64,000 nucleotides of DNA from a bacterium (lineage in GTDB: Bacteria > Cyanobacteriota > Vampirovibrionia > Gastranaerophilales > Gastranaerophilaceae): NCBI GenBank assembly GCA_017403285.1, contig JAFQOI010000150.1, positions 1 through 64,000 of the forward strand, read 5' to 3'. Positions 17,550-25,522 of the stretch are shown here, piece by piece. A program made the position numbers and the translations under genes. The notes beneath the pieces are model-generated. The model made no database searches and had not been told where the DNA came from. It saw only the letters and a program-made list of their open reading frames with translations. Positions within the stretch are counted from its first letter, which is position 1. Each line of letters starts with the position of its first letter.

Positions 17550-18716
17550 ATGAAAGTTTTAATTGCTGGTTCTGATATAAATGCAAAATTATTGGCTAGT
17601 TATCTCAAAATTGAAGATAAGGAGAATGACATATATGTAACAACGGATGAAGTGTCTGTTGATAGTTCTTACATACCAATTAATATTAAAGAAAATGATA
17701 TACCAGCAATATGTGATTTTGTTAAATATAATCAAATTGAATTTACTATTGCAACTTCTCCAATGGCGATTATTAATGGTATTGCTGATGAATTTAAAAA
17801 AGAAGGATTTTTGGTTTTTGCACCGATTTCTGAAGCGGCAAGAATAACTTTCTTCAATAGTATTGCTAAAAAAGTAATGTATAAATTGAAAATTCCTACC
17901 CCAAGATTTGGTATTTTTGACAGAGAAAACCTTGCACTTGATTATGTTAGAAATATCAAATTCCCTATTTCTGTTGGATGTGATTTTAGTTTGCTTTCTA
18001 ATTTTAATTATACCTTTCATAATTTTTCAAAGGCAAAAGATGGTATTCAAAGAATATTTGAAGATGGAAATAATAAAGTTGTAATTGAGAACTATCTAGA
18101 TACAGAACCAGTTTATATGTATTTTATAACTGATGGTTATAATGCATTGCCACTGTCTTCTGTTGAGCGTAGTGAACAAGAAGGATTTACCCTAGCGTTA
18201 TCTCCTGCAAGTAAAATTTCTGAAGAAATGACAATTAATGTACTTCAAAAAGTTATATATCCTTTGTTGGATGACATTTCAAAATATACTGATATGTATA
18301 CTGGAATTTTAGGTTTAAAATGTAAAATTTATAAAAATTCTATTTATGTTTTAGAATTTTATAATGGGTTTAAAGATATTGATTTCCAAACATTTTTGCC
18401 AAATTTTAATGATAAAATGTTGAAAATACTTTATGAAACGGCAATCGGTGCTTTGAATGATAGTCGTGATTTTATAAAAACAACGGATGGTTATTCATAT
18501 ACAGTAGCGATTGATAAAAATAAAATTAAAATGACAGAAGATGATGAAGAAGATTTTGTTTATAGTGAAGATGGTGAAAAATATATAATTACATCATTTG
18601 CTTCAACAATAAATAAGGCGAAAATGGAATTGCAAGAATATATACAGCCACTTGTTGAAGAGGATACTTACAAAAAAATAATTGAAAAGAGTTTATGTAA
18701 GGAGCCAAAAATTTGA
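17550..18716 (+). CDS. Divergent PurD-like ATP-grasp protein
   Basis: 388 residues arranged like glycinamide ribonucleotide synthetase: N-domain opening MKVLIAGSDINAKLLA, the ATSPMAIINGIADEFKKEG stretch that corresponds to the PurD substrate loop, FAPISEAARITFFNSIAKKVM, then an ATP-grasp core (~110-310) and a C-terminal domain. The normally conserved catalytic ending of the ATP-grasp (Phe-Asn-x-Arg-x-Gly-Asp-Pro-Glu) reads LEFYNGFKDIDFQ here, so metal and ATP binding look altered. It may be inactive or act on another substrate. Sits between aroH and ylxR, where many genomes have nusA. Confidence 0.65.
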   Translation: MKVLIAGSDINAKLLASYLKIEDKENDIYVTTDEVSVDSSYIPINIKENDIPAICDFVKYNQIEFTIATSPMAIINGIADEFKKEGFLVFAPISEAARITFFNSIAKKVMYKLKIPTPRFGIFDRENLALDYVRNIKFPISVGCDFSLLSNFNYTFHNFSKAKDGIQRIFEDGNNKVVIENYLDTEPVYMYFITDGYNALPLSSVERSEQEGFTLALSPASKISEEMTINVLQKVIYPLLDDISKYTDMYTGILGLKCKIYKNSIYVLEFYNGFKDIDFQTFLPNFNDKMLKILYETAIGALNDSRDFIKTTDGYSYTVAIDKNKIKMTEDDEEDFVYSEDGEKYIITSFASTINKAKMELQEYIQPLVEEDTYKKIIEKSLCKEPKI

Positions 18717-18980
18717 AAAGTGATAAAAAATTCAAAAGACAGTGTTGTTTTTGCAAAGAAATAAAAGAAAAAAAAAGATTTAATAAAAATAACTAAAGAT
18801 CATAAGACGTGTGAAATTGTGATAAATACCGAAAATAAAGTACAAGGCAGGTCTATTTATGTCTGTAAAAATGTTGAGTGTATTGAAAATGCTTTGAAAA
18901 AAAAGAGAATTGAGACATCCTTAAAGTCGAAAATGCCTGAAAATATTAAGCAAGAACTCTATACTGTACTTACAAACTAA
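18713..18980 (+). pseudogene. ylxR: ylxR (DUF448) with 1-base frame disruption
   Basis: YlxR family nucleic-acid-binding protein, usually located just before infB, as here. Translation would start at TTG 18713 (overlapping the previous stop, strong TAAGGAG site) and read the N-terminal knuckle RQCCFCKEIKEKK. At a run of nine A (18768-18776) the frame changes: frame 0 stops at 18794-18796, while the following frame continues from GAT 18777 with LIKITKDHKT, the diagnostic GRSIYVCKNVECI and ALKKKR to a stop at 18978-18980. Removing one A joins both halves exactly as in the family. It could be a sequencing error, a young pseudogene, or slippage-dependent expression. Confidence 0.85.
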
Positions 18981-18986
18981 ATTGTG

Positions 18987-19009
18987 ATACAACTATAATA
19001 TGGTTGTAT
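18987..19009 (+). repeat. Inverted repeat before infB
   Basis: ATACAAC / GTTGTAT (7 bp) around a 9-base loop that contains TATAAT. It lies between ylxR and infB. It may be a hairpin in the operon mRNA or, with the TATAAT as a -10 element, part of an internal infB promoter with an operator-like symmetry. Nothing else decides between these. Confidence 0.35.
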
Positions 19010-19026
19010 AAAAACAGGACACAATA

Positions 19027-21741
19027 ATGACGGTTGAAAGCAAAAGAGTATATGAACTTGCCAAAGAATATAATATGGCAAATAAGGATTTTATAGAGTA
19101 TTTGGATAAAAATTTGCAGATAAAAGTAAAATCACATTCAAGTAATTTATCTGCTGGTCAAATAGATAAAATAAAAGCATCATTCGCTAAAAAGGATGAT
19201 AAGCAAGAGCCTGTTAAAAAACCAAAAGCATTTATTGTTAAAAAAGCAAAACCACCAGTAGCAGAAGAGCCTGTTAAAGAAGAAGAGAAAGAAGTTATTG
19301 AGAAAAAACAAGAACTTCCACAACCAAAAAAAGAAGAACCTGTTAAAGAAGAAGTAGAAATAGAAGTTAAAAAAGAAAAATCTGTTCAAAAACAAGAAAC
19401 AGTACCAGAACCTGCCAAAGCACCTGTTTCTCAAATACATTCTCTTCTTGAATATAACAACAGAAATAGCCAAAAAAGGCGTCAGGAAATGTTTGCAGCA
19501 CAACGCAGACAAGAAGCTGCTGCTGTAGAAAGAAAAGAAGGTCAAAAAACTTTTGGACAAAAATCTGCTCAAAAACCTATGTTTGCTAGACCTCAAAGTG
19601 ATAGACCACAAAGTGATAGACCACAAGGTGACAGACCGCAAGGTGATAGACAAGGGCAAAGACCTCAATTCGATAGGAATAAACCTGATGCTACGAAGGA
19701 CAATAAAGATAGACAGCTACAAGATAGGCAAAGACCAAACAAAAAGCCACTTCAACACCATGTAATTTCTCAAGAAATATATGAAGGAAAGTCTTCGCCT
19801 AATTCTCAACATAAGAAAAAAGGTCCTAAAGAAAAGAAAAAACAATATAAAAATAAAGAAGAAGAACAAGAATTAATAAGTCTAGAAAAGGCAATAACTC
19901 AAAAACATAAGAAAAAGGCAAGAGAAAATAGTGAAGCAGAAGCAATTACGCAAGTTGTTATCAATAAGCCTATAACTGTTGGTGAATTGGCTGATAAAAT
20001 AGGTAAATCTCCTGCTGAAATTGTTAAATATCTTATGATGCAAGGTATTTTGTCAACAGTTAATGAAGTAATTTCTACTGAAACTCAAAAGAAAATTTGT
20101 GAAAGTTTTGAACTTGAAGTTCTTGAAGAAGATTTGAATGAATACATAGAGCAAGAGCTTCAAAAAGAAGAAAAAGAAAAAGCAATTAAAAATGTTGACG
20201 AATCACTCTTAACTTTAAGAGCACCTGTAATTAGTATTATGGGACACGTTGACCATGGTAAAACAACTCTTTTAGACTCAATTCGTGCATCAAAACATAA
20301 AATTGTTGCAACAGAGGTTGGTGGTATAACACAGTCTATAGGTGCTTATACTGTATATCTTGAAGATAATAAAGATAAGAAGATTGTATTTATTGACACT
20401 CCTGGTCACGAAGCGTTTACAGAAATGAGAGCGAGAGGAGCTAAAGCAACAGATATTGCTATTCTAGTTGTTGCAGCAGATGATGGAATTATGCCTCAAA
20501 CAATTGAAGCAATTAATCACGCAAGAGCTGCAGAAGTTCCGATTATTGTTGCTGTTAATAAAATAGATAAACCTAGTGCTGATCCTGATAAAATAATGCA
20601 ACAGTTGACAGAATATGGATTGGTTCCTGAAGAATGGGGCGGTGATACAATTTGTGTTAAAGTCAGTGCATTACAAGGAAAAGGTATTGATGAACTTCTA
20701 GAATATATTCTTTTAGTTGCTGAAGTTCAAAATTTAAGAGCAAATAAAACAGCTATGGCATCAGGTGTTGTTATCGAAGCAAAACTTGATAAAGGTAAAG
20801 GTCCTGTTGCTACATTACTTGTTCAAAATGGGACATTGCGCACAGGCGATTGTTTCGTTGTTGGTAGTGTTGCAGGCAGAGTAAGAGCTTTAATTTCTGA
20901 CTCTGGTGAAAGAATTAAAGAAGCAGGTCCTTCTACTCCTGTTGAGATACTTGGTTTAACCGAAGTTCCTCAAGCCGGAGATACTTTTGAAGCTGTTGAA
21001 AATGAAAAAGTTATGAGAGCTATTTCTCAAGAAAGAAAAGAAAAGGAAAGAAATACTAAACTTGATAGTATGAAACCTGCTCATATTAGAAATGACCAAG
21101 TTGGTGATACAGAGGATAATATTAAGAGATTAAACTTAATTATCAAGGCAAATACTCATGGTTCTGCTGAAGCGGTTTCTCAAGGTGTTTCTCAACTTGA
21201 ATCAAAAGAAATTATTACTAAAATTGTTCACGTTGGCGTAGGTGATATCTCTGAAGCAGATGTTATGCTTGCAAGCGCAAGTAATGCTATTATCCTAGGT
21301 TTTACAGTAAAAGAAGACTTAAATGCTCAAATGGCGGCTGAAAAACAAGGTGTTAAAATTAAAAAATACAACATAATTTATCAAGTATTAGAAGATTTAG
21401 AACAGACAATGTTGAACTTGTTAAAACCTGAAATTAAAGAAGTATTCCTTGGACAGGCAGAAGTTAGACAGATATTCACTGTTGGTAAAACTACTAGAAT
21501 TGCTGGTTGTTATGTAACTGAAGGTAAGATTATCAGAAATAAAACAGCAGTTGTTGTTCGTAAAGGCGAAGAAATCTTTAAAGGTCAAATTGACCAATTG
21601 AAGAGATTTAAAGATGACGTTAAAGAAGTTGCAACTGGTTTTGAATGTGGTATATCTTTTGATAAATTTAATGACCTTCAAGAAGGTGATATTATCAAAG
21701 TTACAACTACTGAAGAAGTAGAAAGACAAGTATTAGTTTAG
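19027..21741 (+). CDS. infB: Translation initiation factor IF-2
   Basis: GTPase that places initiator tRNA on the 30S subunit and promotes subunit joining. 904 residues: an IF2_N module at the start (KEYNMANKDFIEYL), a long Lys/Glu/Pro/Gln-rich unstructured region with a 5-residue tandem repeat (~188-207), a second IF2_N module (~317-370), then the G domain with GHVDHGKT, DTPGH and NKID, and domains II-IV. A GGAC-type site precedes the ATG. Followed by rbfA and truB in the conserved order; nusA and rimP are missing from this cluster. Confidence 0.98.
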   Translation: MTVESKRVYELAKEYNMANKDFIEYLDKNLQIKVKSHSSNLSAGQIDKIKASFAKKDDKQEPVKKPKAFIVKKAKPPVAEEPVKEEEKEVIEKKQELPQPKKEEPVKEEVEIEVKKEKSVQKQETVPEPAKAPVSQIHSLLEYNNRNSQKRRQEMFAAQRRQEAAAVERKEGQKTFGQKSAQKPMFARPQSDRPQSDRPQGDRPQGDRQGQRPQFDRNKPDATKDNKDRQLQDRQRPNKKPLQHHVISQEIYEGKSSPNSQHKKKGPKEKKKQYKNKEEEQELISLEKAITQKHKKKARENSEAEAITQVVINKPITVGELADKIGKSPAEIVKYLMMQGILSTVNEVISTETQKKICESFELEVLEEDLNEYIEQELQKEEKEKAIKNVDESLLTLRAPVISIMGHVDHGKTTLLDSIRASKHKIVATEVGGITQSIGAYTVYLEDNKDKKIVFIDTPGHEAFTEMRARGAKATDIAILVVAADDGIMPQTIEAINHARAAEVPIIVAVNKIDKPSADPDKIMQQLTEYGLVPEEWGGDTICVKVSALQGKGIDELLEYILLVAEVQNLRANKTAMASGVVIEAKLDKGKGPVATLLVQNGTLRTGDCFVVGSVAGRVRALISDSGERIKEAGPSTPVEILGLTEVPQAGDTFEAVENEKVMRAISQERKEKERNTKLDSMKPAHIRNDQVGDTEDNIKRLNLIIKANTHGSAEAVSQGVSQLESKEIITKIVHVGVGDISEADVMLASASNAIILGFTVKEDLNAQMAAEKQGVKIKKYNIIYQVLEDLEQTMLNLLKPEIKEVFLGQAEVRQIFTVGKTTRIAGCYVTEGKIIRNKTAVVVRKGEEIFKGQIDQLKRFKDDVKEVATGFECGISFDKFNDLQEGDIIKVTTTEEVERQVLV
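19588..19647 (+). repeat. 15-bp tandem repeat inside infB
   Basis: Four in-frame copies of a 15-base unit coding for Arg-Pro-Gln-Ser/Gly-Asp in the unstructured N-terminal linker of IF-2. Third positions differ slightly between copies. Linker repeats of this sort vary in number between strains without breaking the protein. Confidence 0.9.
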
Positions 21742-21750
21742 GCGGAAATT

Positions 21751-22101
21751 ATGTCTTTAAGAAATGAACGTGTAAGAAAAACATTAATGAAAGAAATTTC
21801 AGATATTATTCAAAAAGAACTTCAAGATTCAAGAATACATGGGGTTGTTTCAATTACTGATATTGAGATGTCACATGATAATTCATACGCAAAAGTATAT
21901 TATTCTGTTTTTGCTCCAGATAGTGAAAAAGAACAAACAATAAAAGCAATTACTGATAATACACCAAAAATTAGATATGAAGTTGGAAAACGAGTTAGGT
22001 TAAGACTTACTCCTGAGTTGAGATTTATTCCCGATGATTCTCTTGAAAGAGGTGCCAATGTTTCTCAACTTATTGATAAAATATCAAAAGGTGAGATTTA
22101 A
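21751..22101 (+). CDS. rbfA: Ribosome-binding factor A
   Basis: Small KH-type RNA-binding protein that matures the 5' end of 16S rRNA in the 30S subunit. 116 residues with the family pattern: RNERVRKTLMKEISDIIQKEL, then VVSITDIEMSHDNSYAKVYYS, then RYEVGKRVRLRLTPELRFIPDDS. Begins nine bases after infB in the conserved infB-rbfA-truB order. Confidence 0.96.
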   Translation: MSLRNERVRKTLMKEISDIIQKELQDSRIHGVVSITDIEMSHDNSYAKVYYSVFAPDSEKEQTIKAITDNTPKIRYEVGKRVRLRLTPELRFIPDDSLERGANVSQLIDKISKGEI

Positions 22102-22106
22102 CTGAC

Positions 22107-22964
22107 ATGTTCGGTTTCTTAAATGTTAATAAGCCATCTGGAATAACTTCACATAAAGTTATTTCTATTTTGCGAAGAATAACTGGGATCAAGCAAATAG
22201 GGCATGCTGGAACGTTAGACCCACTTGCTTCTGGTGTTCTCCCAATTGCTATTGGAAAAGCAACTAAGCTTATTGATTATTTGAGTGAGGATAAAGAATA
22301 TATTGCAGGGTTGTATTTGGGTAAAATATCAGATACTTTTGATATTGAAGGTGATGTTAAGGATACTGGGGCGAAAAAACTGGAACTTTCTGATATAGAA
22401 AAAGTTCTTCCCACATTTAGAGGGCTTACTCATCAAGTGCCACCAGCATTTTCTGCTGTTCATTATAATGGGAAAAGGCTATATGAACTTGCAAGACAAG
22501 GTAAAATACCTGATGATATTCCAAAACGAGAGATAAATATTTATAAAAATGAGATTGTTGATTTTGATTATGATAGACAAATCCTTAAACTTGATATCGC
22601 TTGTTCAAAAGGAACATATATTAGAACGATAATTAATGATATTGGACAGGCTTTAGGTTCAGGTGCTGTTATGTATGAATTATTGAGAACAAAATCGGCA
22701 TCTATGGGTATAGAAAATTCAATTATATTAGACGAAGATATGACAAAAATGGATATTGAAAAAAGTCTAATTATGCCACAAGATATATTACCAATACAAT
22801 TTATTGAAATTTCAGAAAAAGAAATTGATAAGGTTAAAAATGGTAACAAAATAAAAAATATGCATAACGCAAAAGAAAATGTTATTTTAACAAGCGATGG
22901 TGCGCCTATTGCGTTAGCATATTCAGACATTGAGTTTATTCAGCCCAAAAAACTCTTAATATGA
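22107..22964 (+). CDS. truB: tRNA pseudouridine(55) synthase
   Basis: Makes pseudouridine 55 in the T-loop of tRNAs. The opening GFLNVNKPSGITSHKVI and the catalytic-Asp motif GHAGTLDPLASGVLPI are diagnostic, as are PPAFSAVHYNGKRLYELARQG and CSKGTYIRTIINDIG. 285 residues, with a short C-terminal extension in place of a full PUA domain. Five bases after rbfA. Confidence 0.97.
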   Translation: MFGFLNVNKPSGITSHKVISILRRITGIKQIGHAGTLDPLASGVLPIAIGKATKLIDYLSEDKEYIAGLYLGKISDTFDIEGDVKDTGAKKLELSDIEKVLPTFRGLTHQVPPAFSAVHYNGKRLYELARQGKIPDDIPKREINIYKNEIVDFDYDRQILKLDIACSKGTYIRTIINDIGQALGSGAVMYELLRTKSASMGIENSIILDEDMTKMDIEKSLIMPQDILPIQFIEISEKEIDKVKNGNKIKNMHNAKENVILTSDGAPIALAYSDIEFIQPKKLLI

Positions 22965-22984
22965 TATAATTATTTTGGTGAGAG

Positions 22985-23617
22985 ATGAGTAATTTTTCAA
23001 AAATAGTAATATTAATTTTATTGGTCTTGTCATTTTTCTTTATTAAAGAAAAATATGGTGCTTCTATTGAAAAAACATTGGCATCATTTGATGGCATTCC
23101 AAAGTTTGAGTTTAATAAAAAAAATAAAACTAATAAAGAAGAACGTGTTAAAAAACCTGTGCAAGTTGTTCAAAACAATCAAAATAGTGCTAAAAAAGAA
23201 GTTGTTGATATTTATTTTCTTGCTCTTGATTCAAATGACCATGGAATTTATAAAAGAGTTCAAAGAGAAGTTCCTGAAAATCAAGATAAATTTGAATATA
23301 TTATAAATGAACTTTTAAAAGGTCCAAATGTTATTGAAAAAGCACAAGGTACTTATACTGAAATTCCTAAAACAACAAAATTGTTGTCAATTAAACAAAC
23401 GGGAAATAAGATAATTATTAATTTTAGTGGTGATTTCCAATATGGCGGTGGAACAGATAGTATTTATTCAAGAATGATGCAGCTTATTAAAACTGCCGTA
23501 AATAATACAAAAGGAAAGAAAATTTATCTTTATTTAGATGGAAAACAAGCTAATATAATTGGTGGCGAGGGTATTATGATAACTCAGCCGTTAAATGAAA
23601 AATCTTTAGAAATATAA
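22985..23617 (+). CDS. Membrane-anchored GerMN-domain protein
   Basis: 210 residues. One N-terminal membrane helix or uncleaved signal (IVILILLVLSFFFI, ~6-19), a Lys/Asn-rich linker, then a GerMN domain from ~75: YFLALDSNDHGIYKRVQREV, an INELLKGP segment and the later strands with KIIINFSGDF and RMMQLIKTAVN. In Bacillus this domain occurs in the germination protein GerM, but it is widespread in non-sporulating bacteria and thought to bind peptidoglycan or sugar. Last gene of the infB run; periplasmic location inferred. Confidence 0.75.
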   Translation: MSNFSKIVILILLVLSFFFIKEKYGASIEKTLASFDGIPKFEFNKKNKTNKEERVKKPVQVVQNNQNSAKKEVVDIYFLALDSNDHGIYKRVQREVPENQDKFEYIINELLKGPNVIEKAQGTYTEIPKTTKLLSIKQTGNKIIINFSGDFQYGGGTDSIYSRMMQLIKTAVNNTKGKKIYLYLDGKQANIIGGEGIMITQPLNEKSLEI

Positions 23618-23713
23618 TTAAAATGAAAATACGTTAGTTTATTTTTATTCATACAATGCCATAATACGATTGAGCACATTGCATAATTATGTAATATGGA
23701 GGGTTAATTTGTT

Positions 23714-24082
23714 ATGGCTGATAATTTGTATTTTGTCGATGATGAAGAAATTGTTTTAGTTCTAAAAAAATCTGATATTATTCAGTTTTTTAATGGAAAA
23801 TCAAATATAAGCGCAAGTGTTCATAGAAGTGTTAAGGCGATTACTAATACAAAACAAACAGGGCTAAATCGTTTGAATGGTAAAAGTAATACTAAATTAA
23901 CATCAAGACAACTTGAGGTTTTAAAGTACATAGTAGAGGGAAAAAATAATTTAAAAATAGCCAAAGAATTGTGTGTTTCAAGGCATACGATAAAAGCACA
24001 TGTTGCAAATATATTACACAAACTTGATGTTGATGATAGATATCAAGCCGCAATAAAAGCAATAAATGAAAAGATTGTATAG
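23714..24082 (+). CDS. LuxR-type helix-turn-helix regulator
   Basis: 122 residues. The C-terminal 60 residues form a LuxR/FixJ DNA-binding domain: LTSRQLEVLKYIVEG, the ELCVSRHTIKAHVANIL recognition helix, and KLDVDDRYQAAIKA. The N-terminal half is short (~60 residues, FVDDEEIVLVLKKSDIIQFF), too small for a receiver domain, so the input signal is unknown. GGAGGG lies ahead of the ATG. It sits 70 bases before the Clp-N repeat gene and might control it. Confidence 0.85.
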   Translation: MADNLYFVDDEEIVLVLKKSDIIQFFNGKSNISASVHRSVKAITNTKQTGLNRLNGKSNTKLTSRQLEVLKYIVEGKNNLKIAKELCVSRHTIKAHVANILHKLDVDDRYQAAIKAINEKIV

Positions 24083-24151
24083 AAGTGGATTACAAATATT
24101 GGCTTATGTGGTAGAATACTTTTATACTAATATTTTAGAGGATATACAATT

Positions 24152-25522
24152 TTGTTTGAAAAGTTTACCGAAAAGGCTATAGATGCGGTTAAATCAGCAC
24201 AGATATATGCAATAGAATATAACCATGAAAAAATTTATCCAGAACATCTTTTATTAGCATTGTTAAATGACTCAAACAGTATAATTGTTAAGACTTTTTC
24301 TATTTATAAAATACAAATAGAAGATTTAAGAAATGAAATAGAAATAATTTTAAACAAAAGAGCAGTTGTTAAACCAGTTGAATTTGTTGTTTTTTCTGAT
24401 TCTTCAAAGGATGTTTTTGTTAGAACACTTGAAATTGCTAAAATGCTAGGAAATTCCTATGTAAAGGCGGAACATTTGTTTTTGGCTATATGGGAGTCGC
24501 CAAAACTCGAACTTTCAAAAGTATTGAAAGAAGAAGGTGTAGATGTCGATGCAATGAAGGCAATGTTTTATAGTGTGCTTTCATCAAATAAACAAAAGAA
24601 AGCAAAACACCCTGAAATCATTGAAAAAAGAAGAAAAAATGATAAAAATGATTCAATAATTTCTTTAATAAAAAGTGCCGATTCTGCAAGAATTTTTGAT
24701 AGAGCTATTGCAAAATTATCAACATCTAATTATGAAATTTTGGGAACAGAGCAGATAATGCAGTCTATACTTGAAGATGAAGAATCAGATGTTGTTAGAA
24801 TATTGTCAGAATTTGGCGTAACAGCAACTAGTTTTTCAGAAAAATTAAAAGAAATTTCGTCAAGACAAGCAGAATTTGGCGATAAACAAATTATATTTAC
24901 CCCAAATGCTTTGACAGCACTTATGAGCGCTTTTGATGTCGTAAGAGAATCAGGAAACGCTTCAATTATGCCTGAGCATATAATTTTAGGCCTTTTAAAA
25001 TCTAAGAAAGGCATTGCATATAATATATTAAAAGAACTCAATGTAAATGAAAATTTGCTTGAGGAAAAAATGTTGCAACCAATTGAAAAACAAAAGAATG
25101 AGACATTGTTTATTATGAGACTTGCAAAACAAGAAGCAAGAAGAATTGGAAATAATGTAGTGGGTAGTGAATTAATTCTTTTGGGAATAGTGTTGGAGTC
25201 TAACAGTGTTGCAGCAGAAGTATTAAGGGATTTAGGTGTAATTGTTAAAGATGCAAGAACAGTTGTTGAAGAACTTATCGGTATCGGATATGATTATACT
25301 TCAAATGAAATTACATTTAGTCAAAGGGCGAAATTAATTTTAGAAGATGCTTGGAATATTGCAAAATCTAAAAATAAAACAAAAACAACCGCAGATGACC
25401 TATTGCTGGCTATATGTAATCAAGGTGATTCTCTTGCAATGAAAGCATTAAGCAGATTAGGGGTAGATGCTCTTGAAATCAAACAGGGACTTAAAAATAA
25501 AATGTCAGGCTTCAGAATTTGA
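24152..25522 (+). CDS. Triple Clp N-domain protein without ATPase
   Basis: 456 residues composed of three successive modules resembling the N-terminal double repeat of ClpA/ClpC: ~1-145 (FTEKAIDAVKSAQIYA, then YPEHLLLALL, later VKAEHLFLAI), ~170-315 (FTPNALTALMSAFDVV, then MPEHIILGLL) and ~320-456 (RLAKQEARRIG, then VGSELILLGIVL, later FSQRAKLILEDAWNIA and TADDLLLAIC). No Walker A or B motif follows, so it cannot unfold proteins itself. In Clp ATPases this domain binds substrates and adaptors. The start is TTG with a GAGGAT site. It could be a free-standing adaptor or arginine-phosphate reader. Confidence 0.8.
   Translation: MFEKFTEKAIDAVKSAQIYAIEYNHEKIYPEHLLLALLNDSNSIIVKTFSIYKIQIEDLRNEIEIILNKRAVVKPVEFVVFSDSSKDVFVRTLEIAKMLGNSYVKAEHLFLAIWESPKLELSKVLKEEGVDVDAMKAMFYSVLSSNKQKKAKHPEIIEKRRKNDKNDSIISLIKSADSARIFDRAIAKLSTSNYEILGTEQIMQSILEDEESDVVRILSEFGVTATSFSEKLKEISSRQAEFGDKQIIFTPNALTALMSAFDVVRESGNASIMPEHIILGLLKSKKGIAYNILKELNVNENLLEEKMLQPIEKQKNETLFIMRLAKQEARRIGNNVVGSELILLGIVLESNSVAAEVLRDLGVIVKDARTVVEELIGIGYDYTSNEITFSQRAKLILEDAWNIAKSKNKTKTTADDLLLAICNQGDSLAMKALSRLGVDALEIKQGLKNKMSGFRI

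Noticed and set aside
19588-19647. Tandem 15-bp repeat as a mobile or CRISPR-like element
   Set aside because: In frame within the IF-2 linker, without spacers; ordinary low-complexity coding repeat.
19180-19668. Long minus-strand frame inside infB
   Set aside because: Phe/Leu-rich shadow of the Lys/Glu-rich linker of IF-2.
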